Source: an uncultured Marvinbryantia sp.
GTDB lineage: Bacteria; Bacillota; Clostridia; Lachnospirales; Lachnospiraceae
Assembly (NCBI GenBank): GCA_947630735.1
Contig: CANRIR010000019.1
Location: 1 to 38,906 of the forward strand
Direction of reading: 5' to 3'
DNA: 38,906 nt
Positions within the stretch are counted from its first letter, which is position 1. Each line of letters opens with the position of its first letter. A program made the position numbers and the translations under genes. Below, one piece after another: positions 6,748 through 15,647 of the stretch. The notes beneath the pieces were generated by a model. That model did not search any database. It was not told where the DNA came from and saw only the letters and a list, made by a program, of their open reading frames with translations.

Positions 6748-9700
6748 CTATTCGTCCAACTGTCCTTCCACCATATTGACAGACACCTGCGTGGAAACTC
6801 CCTTTTCCTGCATCGTGATGCCGTAAAGCCTGTCGGCTGCCGCCATGGTTCCTCTTCTGTGTGTTATGATAATAAACTGTGTGTTCTTTGTCAACTTCTT
6901 AAGATAATTGGCATAGCGCACCACGTTGTTTTCGTCCAGGGCCGCCTCGATCTCGTCCAGAAGACAGAACGGCGAGGGCTTCATGTTCTGGATGGCAAAT
7001 AAGAGCGCGATGGCCGTCAGCGCCTTTTCCCCGCCGGACATCTGCATCATATTCTGCAGTTTTTTTCCGGGGGGCTGTGCGATGATGCGGATCCCCGCCT
7101 CCAGGATATCCTCGTCCTCCACCAGTTCCAGGGTACCCTTTCCGCCGCCGAACAGCTCTTTGAAGGCTTTTCCGAATTCTGTCTGCATGCGGGCAAACTG
7201 CTCCGCAAACTGTTTGCGCATCCCCGCGTCCAGCTCTCTGATGATGTTCTTCAGAGCCTCCCCGGCCTTCACCAGGTCGTCGTGCTGCGCGGATAAGAAC
7301 GCGTGGCGCTCGGCCGTCTCGCGGTATTCCTCAATGGCGTTCACATTGACCGGGCCGAGGTTTTTGATCTCGTTTTTCAATTCCCCGATGCGCTTTTTCA
7401 GCTGCGCCGGACTGCCGGGATCCGCGTCCGCGGATCTATCCGCCTCGCTCGCCGTCATCCCGTACTCCTCCCAGATATAATCCACCTGGCGGCTGTGATA
7501 ATCCTCCAGGCGCTCCTTCTGGTTTTCCAGGCGGAAGTGTTCTTTATCCAGGGCGCTCATCTGATCTGCCAGTTCTTCGCGCTTTTCGAAAAATCCCCGG
7601 TGTACCTCGGAAGCATTCCGGCGTTTCTCTGTGAGGGAAGCGATCTGAGCCTGCATGGCCTCCTCGTCCCGGGAAGCCGCAGAGATATTCTGCCGGATAA
7701 GGCGGATCTGTTCTTCCTTTGCGACCACTTCGGCCCCGGAGTCTGCCCTGCCGTCCTCAATCTGCCGCTTTTCCTGCTCCAGAGAGGAGATCTCGCCGCA
7801 GATACGGTTCCTGTCATCCTGCAAAAACTCTTTTCTCTGCCCGATGGCCGTCAGATCCGTGCGCACGGACGCCGTTTTGCCGTTCTGCTCCTCCAGGCCG
7901 CGGCGTTCTTCCTCCAGCAGCTTCTGACTCTCCAGGATCCGGCCCTCCAGCTCTTTTTCTCCTCTGCGCGACTCCTTAAGTTCCGCCTGGATGTGCTCCT
8001 GTTCCGCGCCGATCTCCTTCATCTGCTGATCGATCTCCCGGATCTCATTCTCCAGCTGCCCGTGCCCCGTCAGGGTGCGCGCGCGCTGTTCCGATATCTC
8101 ATCCAGCTTCAGCTTCGCCGTATTCTGAAGGATGTACTGCTGCTGCAGCTTCTGTGTCTGCTCCATCAGTTCCTGCCGCAGGGCTGCTCTCGCCTGGCGG
8201 ATCTCTTCAATCTTGTGGCCCGCCTCATCCAGCTTTTTGCTGCTTGCCGCCACGGCTTTTTCCAGATCCTCCACCTCACGGCGGCGGCCCAGAAGATTGC
8301 TTGCATTTTTAAACGCGCCGCCCGACATGGAACCGCCCGGGCTTAAAAGCTCGCCCTCCAGGGTGACGATGCGGATGCTGTGTTTATATTTTCGCGCGAT
8401 GGCGACGGCGTGATCGATGTTGTCCGCCACCAGCGTCTGCCCGAGCAGATATTCCACCAGCTGCTCGTACTGCTCGTCCGCATCCACCAGCGTGCTGGCC
8501 ACGCCCACAGCGCCCGGCTCGTAGAGGGCCTGCTCTTTTGTCAGGCCGCCCCTTTTGCGGATGTCCGTCAGAGGCAGGAACGTCGCTCTCCCAAACCGGT
8601 TTTGCTTCAGGTATTCGATCATGCGCTTGGCCGTCTCCTCGTCCGCCGTGACGATGTTCTGAATGCTCCCGCCAAGGGCCGTCTCGATGGCCGTCTCGTA
8701 TTTCTTTTCTGTGCGGATCAGATCCGCCACCACGCCGTGCAGACCTTTTTCCGTGTCTTTTTTTTCCATGACTCTGCGGATGCTGGTGCCGTAGCCGTCG
8801 TAGCGCTCGGTGATGTTCCGCAGAGACTCCAGCCTGGACGCGTCGCGGTGGTAGGCCGTGCGGGCCTCCTCCATGGCGCGGTTTCCCTCCGCGAGCTTCT
8901 CCTGCAGGTTCTGGATCCTGCGCTCAATGGCGCTGTTCTGCTCCACCATGGATGCGATGTCCCGGACGATCTTATCGTGATTCTCCCGGCAGGCCTGCTC
9001 CTGGCGGTCCAGATCTGCCTCCTCGCCCTTCGCGGTCAGAAGGCGGCTGGTGAGCTCCGCGCCGCGGATCTGCGTCTGCTCTTTCATGGTGTCGTACCGC
9101 TGCAGTTTAGCCTGCGTGTTGGATCTCTCATTTAAAAGATCGATCATGGCCGCCTGATCCAGGGCGATCTTCTGCTCCAGGTCCTGCACGCGGTCCGCCG
9201 CTTCTTTCAGCAGCTTTTCCTGCTCCTGTTCCCGTCTGCGCGCCGCGTCCAGCTCCTCCTTAAGGGATGATAAGGAAGCATCCGCGGACCGGATCTGCTC
9301 CTGCCGGCTCTGTATATCGGCGTCCAGGGTCTTCAGGCGCTTTTCGTAATACGCGTCGTTTGTTTTCGCGGAGCGTATCTGTTCCTCCAAAAGCCCGATC
9401 TGACTCTCAAGCTGCTGCCTGGTGATGGCTCCTTTGTGCAGCGTTTCCTGTTTTTGGGCGATCTCCTGGTCCAGCTTTTCCAGCTCCTGTTCCGCCGCCT
9501 CATATTCCGCTCTGGCGCTTTCGAGCCGCCCGCGCACGTCCGCCAGGTCCTGGTCCGAGATCTCCAGCTTTTTATCCACATCGGCAAGCTGCCCGCGGAT
9601 CCTCCTGTCGTCCAGCAGAAACATGCTGATATCCAGGCTCTTCAGCTCTTCTTTTTTCTTCAGATATACCTTTGCCTTCTCCGACTGGCGCTCCAGCGGG

Positions 9701-10308
9701 CCGAGCTGTCTGGTGATCTCCGCAAGAATATCATTCACACGGGTCAGATTATTATTCTCATTTTCCAGCTTTTTTAAAGTGGTCAGCTTGCGCCTCTTAT
9801 ACTTTACGATGCCGGCGGCCTCGTCGAACAGCTCTCTGCGCTCCTCGGGTTTGCCGCTTAAGATCTTGTCGATCTGGCCCTGCCCGATGATCGAGTAGCC
9901 CTCCTTGCCGATCCCGGTGTCGTAGAACATCTCCTGGATATCGCGCAGCCTGCAGGCCGTGCCGTTCATCAGATATTCGCTCTCACCGGACCGGTAAAGG
10001 CGCCTGGTCACCGTGAGCTCCTCGTAGGACGCGGGGAGCTGATGGTCCGCGTTGTCCAGGGTGATGGCCACCGACGCAAAGCCGAGAGGCTTGCGGTTTT
10101 CCGTGCCGGAAAAGATGACGTCCTGCATGTTGGTCCCGCGCAGCTGCCTGGCGCTCTGCTCGCCCAGCACCCAGCGCACGGCGTCAGCCACATTGCTCTT
10201 TCCGCTGCCGTTCGGCCCCACGATGCCGGTGATGCCGTTGTGAAACTGAAACTTCATCTTGTTTGCGAAGGATTTGAACCCCTGCACTTCGATGCTCTTT
10301 AAATACAT
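6748..10308 (-). CDS. smc: Chromosome segregation protein SMC
   Basis: SMC forms the ATPase core of condensin with ScpA and ScpB, and compacts and separates chromosomes. The 1186 residues include an N-terminal Walker A (GPNGSGKSN, 31-39), two long coiled-coil arms, a flexible hinge around 515-680 rich in glycine, the ABC signature MSGGEK (about 1090-1095) and a Walker B with FCLLDEIEAALDENN (about 1114-1128). Length is normal. The stop codon lies 40 bp before the ftsY ATG, and rnc ends only 3 bp upstream of the start. The rnc-smc-ftsY order is conserved in Firmicutes. Confidence 0.99.
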   Translation of the reverse strand: MYLKSIEVQGFKSFANKMKFQFHNGITGIVGPNGSGKSNVADAVRWVLGEQSARQLRGTNMQDVIFSGTENRKPLGFASVAITLDNADHQLPASYEELTVTRRLYRSGESEYLMNGTACRLRDIQEMFYDTGIGKEGYSIIGQGQIDKILSGKPEERRELFDEAAGIVKYKRRKLTTLKKLENENNNLTRVNDILAEITRQLGPLERQSEKAKVYLKKKEELKSLDISMFLLDDRRIRGQLADVDKKLEISDQDLADVRGRLESARAEYEAAEQELEKLDQEIAQKQETLHKGAITRQQLESQIGLLEEQIRSAKTNDAYYEKRLKTLDADIQSRQEQIRSADASLSSLKEELDAARRREQEQEKLLKEAADRVQDLEQKIALDQAAMIDLLNERSNTQAKLQRYDTMKEQTQIRGAELTSRLLTAKGEEADLDRQEQACRENHDKIVRDIASMVEQNSAIERRIQNLQEKLAEGNRAMEEARTAYHRDASRLESLRNITERYDGYGTSIRRVMEKKDTEKGLHGVVADLIRTEKKYETAIETALGGSIQNIVTADEETAKRMIEYLKQNRFGRATFLPLTDIRKRGGLTKEQALYEPGAVGVASTLVDADEQYEQLVEYLLGQTLVADNIDHAVAIARKYKHSIRIVTLEGELLSPGGSMSGGAFKNASNLLGRRREVEDLEKAVAASSKKLDEAGHKIEEIRQARAALRQELMEQTQKLQQQYILQNTAKLKLDEISEQRARTLTGHGQLENEIREIDQQMKEIGAEQEHIQAELKESRRGEKELEGRILESQKLLEEERRGLEEQNGKTASVRTDLTAIGQRKEFLQDDRNRICGEISSLEQEKRQIEDGRADSGAEVVAKEEQIRLIRQNISAASRDEEAMQAQIASLTEKRRNASEVHRGFFEKREELADQMSALDKEHFRLENQKERLEDYHSRQVDYIWEEYGMTASEADRSADADPGSPAQLKKRIGELKNEIKNLGPVNVNAIEEYRETAERHAFLSAQHDDLVKAGEALKNIIRELDAGMRKQFAEQFARMQTEFGKAFKELFGGGKGTLELVEDEDILEAGIRIIAQPPGKKLQNMMQMSGGEKALTAIALLFAIQNMKPSPFCLLDEIEAALDENNVVRYANYLKKLTKNTQFIIITHRRGTMAAADRLYGITMQEKGVSTQVSVNMVEGQLDE

Positions 10309-10311
10309 ACG

Positions 10312-11004
10312 TTAAGGCTGTCCTTTCAAAGTGATGATGGTGCGGTACGCGGCCTCCTGCTCAGCACTCTTCTTGGTCCGGCCGCGCCCTTCCTCAAACC
10401 CCTTATCTCCGATAAACAGTTGTACCACAAACACTTTGTCGTGATCCGGTCCTTCCTCCCGGAGAAGCCGGTAGGACATCTGTTCTCCCTTAAAGGAACT
10501 CTGCACGATCTCCTGCAGGATAGTCTTGCTATCAAAAAAGAGTTTTTTATTCTCCACATCGTTCAGAATGAATCTGTTTACAAATTCTTTCGCACTAGCA
10601 AAACCACCATCCAGATAGATAGACCCGATCAGAGCCTCCATGGCGTCGGAGACCACGGAATCCCGCTTTCTGCCTCCGGTCTGCTCCTCTCCCCTTCCCA
10701 GCCGCAGGAAGCTTCCCAGCTCGATAGACGCCGCACACTGCGCGAGCGTAGGTTCACACACGATGCTGGCGCGCAGCTTGGTCATATCCCCCTCCTGCAT
10801 CTTCGGGTAATTGCGGAATAAAAATTCGCTGCTGGACAGCTCCAGCACCGCGTCCCCCAGAAATTCCAGACGCTCATTGTCCGGCAGATGCGTTTTTTTG
10901 TGTTCATTGGTATAGGAGCTGTGCCGGAGCGCATTCTCCAGAAGCTCCCTGTCGCGGAACCGATATCCGATGATCTGTTCCAGCTCGCCTATATTTCTCT
11001 GCAT
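10312..11004 (-). CDS. rnc: Ribonuclease III
   Basis: RNase III cleaves double-stranded RNA, including the 30S rRNA precursor and structured mRNAs. I start at the ATG at 11004 (230 residues), behind GGGAGAAAGG. The open frame extends 39 codons further, but that extension is unlike the family. The endonuclease domain has the signature ERLEFLGDA (44-52) and the second acidic cluster D120/E123 in SDAMEALIG. A double-stranded RNA-binding domain covers about 158-228. It is followed by smc after 3 bp. Confidence 0.97.
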   Translation of the reverse strand: MQRNIGELEQIIGYRFRDRELLENALRHSSYTNEHKKTHLPDNERLEFLGDAVLELSSSEFLFRNYPKMQEGDMTKLRASIVCEPTLAQCAASIELGSFLRLGRGEEQTGGRKRDSVVSDAMEALIGSIYLDGGFASAKEFVNRFILNDVENKKLFFDSKTILQEIVQSSFKGEQMSYRLLREEGPDHDKVFVVQLFIGDKGFEEGRGRTKKSAEQEAAYRTIITLKGQP

Positions 11005-11130
11005 AGCCTTTCTCCCAAACCATTTGCGCGCCCCACGGCGCTTCCAAAGGACAGGAAAGAAAGCAGGATTTTTCCTGCCCCTGCTGTTCGCGCAGCAAAC
11101 GGAAAAATCCCGCATACACACCCTGTCATC

Positions 11131-11361
11131 TTAATTTAACGCGTTCTTGATAGCTTCCACGGCATCGCCCACCGAGACGATCTTTTCCGCTTCCTCATTC
11201 GGGATCTCCAGGTCAAATTCCTCCTCGATCCCCATGATGATCTGGTACACATCCAGAGAGTCCGCCCCCAGGTCATCCACGAACGTGGTCTCCAGGGTGA
11301 TCTCCTCCGCATCCACATTCATGACCTCGGCGATGATCTGCTGTAATTTCTCCAACTCCAT
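11131..11361 (-). CDS. acpP: Acyl carrier protein
   Basis: ACP carries growing acyl chains in type II fatty acid synthesis on a phosphopantetheine arm. The 76-residue acidic product has the attachment serine S35 in GADSLD. The ATG at 11361 sits behind AGGAGGGA; the open frame begins 12 codons earlier without a better site. It lies 13 bp after plsX, which uses acyl-ACP. About 125 bp separate it from the rnc start and contain no obvious terminator. Confidence 0.98.
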   Translation of the reverse strand: MELEKLQQIIAEVMNVDAEEITLETTFVDDLGADSLDVYQIIMGIEEEFDLEIPNEEAEKIVSVGDAVEAIKNALN

Positions 11362-11374
11362 AATGATGTCCCTC

Positions 11375-12391
11375 CTAATTTTCCTGCTTCTGCGCAAACA
11401 GGTCTTTTAAAATCTCACTGATGTGCTGTTCCCTGAACTGCACACACTGAATAACAGCGTTTCGGATCTCCTCGCTCTTCGCGCTCCCGTGCGTCTTTAC
11501 CACCAGTCCGTTTAAGCCGAGCATCGGCGCGCCGCCGTACTGCGTGGCGTCAAACTGTTTTAACGTCCCTTTCAGGGCAGGCTTTACCAAAAGCGCCCCC
11601 ATCTTGGAGCGCAGACTGCCCATCATGCCTGCCTTTATCATCTTGATCAGCGTGGCGCCCACACCTTCGTAAAGCTTCAGGATCACATTGCCGACGAAGG
11701 CCTCGCATACGATGACGTCGCACACGCCCGCCGGGATATCCCGCGCTTCCACGCTGCCGATAAAGTTCAGATCGCTGCACTCTTTTAATAAAGGATATGT
11801 CTCTTTTACCAGGGCATTCCCCTTTTCTTCCTCCACGCCGATATTTACCAGGCCCACCCTTGGACGCTTGATCCCGAGCACATGCTCCATATAGACGGAA
11901 CCCATCTTTGCGAACTGCACCAGATGGGAGGATCTGGCGTCCACATTGGCGCCGCAGTCCACGAGCAGCGCAGGCCCTTTCTCCGTAGGGATGAACGGCG
12001 CAAGCGGAGGACGTTCCACGCCCCGCACACGGCCCACGATGAGCTGTCCGCCCACCAGGACTGCGCCGGTGCTCCCGGAAGATACAAAGGCGTCCGCCTC
12101 CTGGTGCTTCACCAGGTTCATGCCCACCACGATCGAGGAATCCTTCTTTCTGCGGATGGCGTTTACCGGCGGTTCCCCGGTCTCGATGACCTCTTCCGCG
12201 TGCACGATCTCGATCTGACCGCCGCTATAGCCGCACGCTTTAAGTTCCCGCTCGATCACCTGCTTTTGTCCTGTGAGGATCACCCGGATATCGTCCCGCG
12301 AACGGACTGCTTCCACCGCTCCCTTCACCGGCTCCGACGGGGCATTGTCCCCGCCCATGGCATCGACAACAACCCTCACTTTTTCTGGCAT
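11375..12391 (-). CDS. plsX: Phosphate acyltransferase PlsX
   Basis: PlsX converts acyl-ACP to acyl-phosphate, the acyl donor for PlsY in the first step of phospholipid synthesis. The 338 residues begin with the typical VVVDAMGGDNAP and contain the conserved GSTGA (about 107-111) and LVDCGANVD (about 143-151) segments. Length is normal. GGAGGAG precedes the ATG. It is the first gene of plsX-acpP-rnc-smc-ftsY-ilvA. Confidence 0.98.
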   Translation of the reverse strand: MPEKVRVVVDAMGGDNAPSEPVKGAVEAVRSRDDIRVILTGQKQVIERELKACGYSGGQIEIVHAEEVIETGEPPVNAIRRKKDSSIVVGMNLVKHQEADAFVSSGSTGAVLVGGQLIVGRVRGVERPPLAPFIPTEKGPALLVDCGANVDARSSHLVQFAKMGSVYMEHVLGIKRPRVGLVNIGVEEEKGNALVKETYPLLKECSDLNFIGSVEARDIPAGVCDVIVCEAFVGNVILKLYEGVGATLIKMIKAGMMGSLRSKMGALLVKPALKGTLKQFDATQYGGAPMLGLNGLVVKTHGSAKSEEIRNAVIQCVQFREQHISEILKDLFAQKQEN

Positions 12392-12418
12392 TTTGGCATC
12401 TCCTCCATTCTCTCCCCT

Positions 12419-12447
12419 ATCATACAGGACATCCCTTTAAAAATCAA
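12419..12447 (-). promoter_or_regulatory. Promoter of the plsX operon
   Basis: On minus, TTGATT (plus 12442-12447) and TATGAT (plus 12419-12424) are 17 bp apart. This predicts a start near 12412 and a leader of about 21 nt before plsX. No FapR-like inverted operator was recognised. Confidence 0.6.
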
Positions 12448-12470
12448 TCCTTAATTTCATATCATAGAAA

Positions 12471-12491
12471 ATCCGGCGGAATTTCCTGTGA
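12471..12491. repeat. Palindromic intergenic element, copy 2 (degenerate)
   Basis: The region around TCATAGAAAATCC...GGAATTTCCTGTGA resembles the perfect palindrome at 2070-2101, with a few mismatches between its arms. On minus it follows the T-tract of the rpmF terminator, exactly as copy 1 follows the khpA terminator. It sits just upstream of the plsX promoter. Confidence 0.65.
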
Positions 12492-12494
12492 GAC

Positions 12495-12527
12495 AAAAAC
12501 AGCGCACCTGCCGAAAGACAGATGCGC
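12495..12527 (-). terminator. Intrinsic terminator after rpmF
   Basis: On minus, arms GCGCATCTG and CAGGTGCGC (plus 12519-12527 and 12502-12510) form nine pairs, including one G-U, around an 8-nt loop. TGTTTTTG follows (T run at plus 12495-12499). It begins about 15 bp after the rpmF stop codon. Confidence 0.85.
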
Positions 12528-12541
12528 CGCATCTTGTTTTC

Positions 12542-12721
12542 TTATTCCTGGGGAATAATCTCTTTTTTATTATAAGTACCACAATTCTTGCAAACTCTGT
12601 GAGACATCATCAGCTCGCCGCATTTGTTGCACTTTACCAAGTTCGGAGCAGCCATTTTCCAGTTTGCTCTTCTCTTGTCCCTTCTTCCCTTGGAAGATTT
12701 ATTTTTCGGGCAGATCGACAT
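12542..12721 (-). CDS. rpmF: 50S ribosomal protein L32
   Basis: L32 is a small protein of the large ribosomal subunit. The 59-residue product starts MSICPKNKSSKGRRDKRRAN and has a zinc ribbon with CNKCGE and CKNCGT pairs, the zinc-binding type. The start follows a GGAGG ribosome site and lies 3 bp after the yceD stop codon. The yceD-rpmF pair, often followed by plsX, is a conserved arrangement; here a terminator separates rpmF from plsX. Confidence 0.96.
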   Translation of the reverse strand: MSICPKNKSSKGRRDKRRANWKMAAPNLVKCNKCGELMMSHRVCKNCGTYNKKEIIPQE

Positions 12722-12724
12722 GGT

Positions 12725-13252
12725 TTACACCTCCTTAAATTTGTTAAAAATCTCCTGGACTCTTGCCATCCTTGGATCCAATCCTTCTTCCCTGCAGCTG
12801 CAGGTGCTCTGATTCAAATTGGTGCCGCAGAACCTGCAGATTCCTTTGCAGTCTTCCCTGCACAACACTTTGGACGGCCAATTTACCAGCAGTTCGGAAT
12901 AAACAAGTTTATCCACATCCAGATTGTATCCTGTTATATACGCTTGTTCGTCCAGCGCCCGGATCCTGTCTTCCTCGCTCATCTGCATGTCCGCTTCCCT
13001 GTCCAGGTCCAGCTCCATACAGACATCCACATCCTCCAGGCACCGGCTGCAGGGGATGCGCACTGTGACACGGGTGCCCCCTGTGATCTGCAGCTTTTTG
13101 TTTCCGATATTTGTGATCTTTAAGGAAACCGGTGCAGCCTGTACGACAGGAAAGGTGCCCATCCTGGAAGTGATCTGCTCAAGCTCAAGACTTACGTCTG
13201 TCTGCAGCACTCTTCCATCGCTCGCGAGAGCGGGATTTAAGTCTACCAGCAT
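12725..13252 (-). CDS. yceD: DUF177 protein YceD (rRNA/L32-linked)
   Basis: YceD/DUF177 proteins are encoded next to rpmF in most bacteria and have been linked to 23S rRNA accumulation or processing. The 175-residue product has the family pair CSRCLE (about 68-73) and a C-terminal cysteine-rich segment (CREDCKGICRFCGTNLN) typical of the Gram-positive form, probably binding zinc. TAGGAGGG precedes the ATG. A perfect promoter lies 20-50 bp upstream. Confidence 0.93.
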   Translation of the reverse strand: MLVDLNPALASDGRVLQTDVSLELEQITSRMGTFPVVQAAPVSLKITNIGNKKLQITGGTRVTVRIPCSRCLEDVDVCMELDLDREADMQMSEEDRIRALDEQAYITGYNLDVDKLVYSELLVNWPSKVLCREDCKGICRFCGTNLNQSTCSCREEGLDPRMARVQEIFNKFKEV

Positions 13253-13277
13253 AACGCCCTCCTATCCATACTTAGCC

Positions 13278-13306
13278 ATTATAACGAAACTGTCAGAGTT
13301 TGTCAA
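13278..13306 (-). promoter_or_regulatory. Perfect consensus promoter of yceD-rpmF
   Basis: On minus, TTGACA (plus 13301-13306) and TATAAT (plus 13278-13283) are separated by exactly 17 bp. The start is predicted near 13271, with a leader of about 19 nt. Confidence 0.9.
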
Positions 13307-13310
13307 CAGA

Positions 13311-13336
13311 AAATTGTGTCTCTATTGCGACAATTT
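13311..13336 (-). terminator. Weak hairpin at the ackA 3' end
   Basis: A 7-bp AT-rich inverted repeat (AAATTGT/ACAATTT; 13311-13317 with 13330-13336) directly follows the ackA stop codon and is followed on minus by TCTGTTG. It overlaps the approach to the yceD promoter. It may be a weak terminator; no better one separates ackA from yceD. Confidence 0.35.
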
Positions 13337-14527
13337 CTACACCAGCGCAACCGTCTCGCGGCAGATGGCCAGCTCCTCGTTTGTGGGGATGACCGCCACT
13401 TTGACTTTCGAATCCGCTGTGGAGATGACCATGTCCTCCCCGCGCCCCTTGTTGGCCTGCGCATCCAGCGCGATGCCCAGGTAGCCCAGGTAGGAAAGAA
13501 CCTTCTCGCGGACGATCCCGGCATTCTCGCCGATGCCCGCCGTAAACGCGACCGCGTCCACGCCGTTCATAGCCGCCACATAGGAACCGATATATTTCGC
13601 CACGCGGTAGCAGAACACTTCCATGGCGTTCGCCGCATACTTGTTCCCGCTGTTCATGCCCTCCTCCAGATCACGGAAGTCGCTGGAGAGCTCTTTGGAG
13701 ATGCCAAATACGCCGGATTTCTTGTTCAGCACATTCATCACGCCCGCGATATCCAGGTTTTCCTTCTTTGCGATGTACTCCATGATGGCCGGGTCGATAT
13801 CCCCGGAGCGCGTGCCCATCACAAGGCCTTCCAGAGGGGTAAGGCCCATGGAGGTATCCACGCACTTGCCGTTCAATACCGCGCTGATGGACGCGCCGTT
13901 GCCCAGGTGAGCCACGATGATCTTGGAGTTGTTAAGATCCAGGCCCAGGAACTCTGCCGCGCGCTTGGACACGAAGCTGTGGGAGGTGCCGTGGAAGCCG
14001 TAGCGCCTCACCGCGTATTTCTCATAATATTCATAGGGAAGTCCGTACAGATAGGCTTTCTCCGGCATGGTCTGATGGAACGCCGTGTCGAACACCGCAA
14101 CCATCGGTACGCCCGGCATCAGCTCCGCACAGGCGTTGATGCCGATCAGGTTGGCCGGATTGTGCAGGGGCGCAAGGTCGTTGCACTCCTCAATGGCCTT
14201 TAAGACTTCCTCATTGATGACCACGGAGCTCGCGAACTTCTCGCCGCCGTGCACCACGCGGTGCCCTACGGCCTGCACTTCGCTCAGGGACTTGATGGCG
14301 CCGGTCTTCTCGTTTACCAGCGCGTCCAGCACCATCTGGATGGCCTGCTTGTGGGTGGGCATGGGAGCCTCGGTGATCTCTTTGTCCAGACCGGCCTTCT
14401 GGTACACCAGTCTGCCGTCAATGCCGATCCTCTCGCAGAGACCCTTCGCGAGAACGGCCTCGGTGTCAGAATCGATGAGCTGATATTTCAGGGATGAACT
14501 TCCGCAGTTGATAACCAGTACATTCAT
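13337..14527 (-). CDS. ackA: Acetate kinase
   Basis: Acetate kinase transfers phosphate between acetyl-phosphate and ADP, giving ATP and acetate, the energy-yielding end of many fermentations. The 396 residues begin with the signature [17 protein letters not shown] and contain [19 protein letters not shown] and FTAGIGEN, all standard. Length is typical. It starts 15 bp after pta, with AAGGAGGA before the ATG, so both are expected on one transcript. Confidence 0.99.
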   Translation of the reverse strand: MNVLVINCGSSSLKYQLIDSDTEAVLAKGLCERIGIDGRLVYQKAGLDKEITEAPMPTHKQAIQMVLDALVNEKTGAIKSLSEVQAVGHRVVHGGEKFASSVVINEEVLKAIEECNDLAPLHNPANLIGINACAELMPGVPMVAVFDTAFHQTMPEKAYLYGLPYEYYEKYAVRRYGFHGTSHSFVSKRAAEFLGLDLNNSKIIVAHLGNGASISAVLNGKCVDTSMGLTPLEGLVMGTRSGDIDPAIMEYIAKKENLDIAGVMNVLNKKSGVFGISKELSSDFRDLEEGMNSGNKYAANAMEVFCYRVAKYIGSYVAAMNGVDAVAFTAGIGENAGIVREKVLSYLGYLGIALDAQANKGRGEDMVISTADSKVKVAVIPTNEELAICRETVALV

Positions 14528-14542
14528 GTCTTTTGTCCTCCT

Positions 14543-15541
14543 TTAGTCTTCCGCCTGGCACTGCACGGCCGTGATCGCCACCACGCCGACGATATCCTCC
14601 GCAGAGCAGCCTCTGGACAGATCGTTGACCGGCTTCGCGATGCCCTGGGTAACCGGGCCGTAGGCCTCCGCCTTCGCCAGTCTCTGTGTCAGCTTGTAAC
14701 CGATGTTGCCCGCATCCAGGTTCGGGAAGATGAGCACGTTTGCCTTGCCCGCCACCTCGCTGTTCGGAGCCTTGGAAGCTCCCACGCTCGGAACGATGGC
14801 CGCGTCAAGCTGCAGCTCGCCGTCCAGCTTCAGACCCGGGTTCTCCGCCTTTGCGATCCTGGTGGCCTCCACCACCTTGTCTACCAGCGCATGCTTGGCG
14901 CTGCCCATGGAAGAATGGGAAAGCATGGCCACGATGGGCTCTTTGCCGACCAGCTGACGGAAGGACGCCGCGCTGGACGCCGCGATGGCCGCCAGCTCCT
15001 CGGGGTTCGGATCCTGCACCAGACCGCTGTCCGAGAACACGAACGTGCCGTTTGCGCCGTACTCGCAGTCGGGAACGATCATCAGGAAGAACGCGGAAAC
15101 CAGCTTTGTGCCCGGCTTGGTCTTTAAGATCTGCAGGCACGGCCTCAAGGTGTCCGCCGTGGAATGGCAGGCGCCGGATACCATGCCGTCCGCGTCTCCC
15201 ATCTTTACCATCATCACGCCGTAATACAGATAGTTATTCAGAAGGATGTCCTTCGCCTGCTCCGGGGTCATGCCCTTCTTCGAGCGAAGCTCCACCAGCT
15301 TGTCTATGTAGCTCTGCGTCTTGTCCGATGTGGCGGGATCCACAACGGCCGCGCCCGTGATATCCAGGCCCTCGCTGCCCTTTTTCACCGCTTCCTCGCT
15401 GCCCACCAGGACCACGTTTGCGATGTCCTCCTTGAGGATCTGCGCAACCGCCTCGTATGTCCTGCGGTCCTCGGTCTCCGGAAGCACGATGGTCTTCTTA
15501 TTGTTTCTTGCTCTCTCTTTGATTACGTCAATAAATCCCAT
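14543..15541 (-). CDS. pta: Phosphate acetyltransferase
   Basis: Pta converts acetyl-CoA and phosphate to acetyl-phosphate, the substrate of AckA. The 332-residue product is the short single-domain form, without the N-terminal regulatory domains of enterobacterial Pta. It has VLPETEDRRT (about 19-28), the DGMVSGACHSTADTLRP segment near 118-134 and the C-terminal FPNLDAGNIGYK motif. It is first in pta-ackA, behind AAAGGAGTC and a leader of about 57 nt with an inverted repeat. Confidence 0.98.
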   Translation of the reverse strand: MGFIDVIKERARNNKKTIVLPETEDRRTYEAVAQILKEDIANVVLVGSEEAVKKGSEGLDITGAAVVDPATSDKTQSYIDKLVELRSKKGMTPEQAKDILLNNYLYYGVMMVKMGDADGMVSGACHSTADTLRPCLQILKTKPGTKLVSAFFLMIVPDCEYGANGTFVFSDSGLVQDPNPEELAAIAASSAASFRQLVGKEPIVAMLSHSSMGSAKHALVDKVVEATRIAKAENPGLKLDGELQLDAAIVPSVGASKAPNSEVAGKANVLIFPNLDAGNIGYKLTQRLAKAEAYGPVTQGIAKPVNDLSRGCSAEDIVGVVAITAVQCQAED

Positions 15542-15568
15542 GATTCTATGACTCCTTTCTTTAAATAA

Positions 15569-15588
15569 GCTATTTTACTTAAAATAGC
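15569..15588. promoter_or_regulatory. Inverted repeat in the pta leader
   Basis: GCTATTTT and AAAATAGC form a perfect 8-bp inverted repeat around ACTT. It lies about 10-29 nt downstream of the predicted start and just upstream of the ribosome site. It could be a repressor operator or a small leader hairpin. It matches no Rex or catabolite-repression site that I recognise. Confidence 0.45.
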
Positions 15589-15604
15589 AAAAAGCTCTGC
15601 ATTT

Positions 15605-15633
15605 ATTATACATTCCCGATTTCCATTTTTCAA
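15605..15633 (-). promoter_or_regulatory. Promoter of pta-ackA
   Basis: On minus, TTGAAA (plus 15628-15633) and TATAAT (plus 15605-15610) are 17 bp apart. The start is predicted near 15598. The promoter begins immediately after the aldehyde dehydrogenase gene, with no clear terminator between. Confidence 0.75.
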
Positions 15634-15647
15634 CTGGCAATCGGCCA

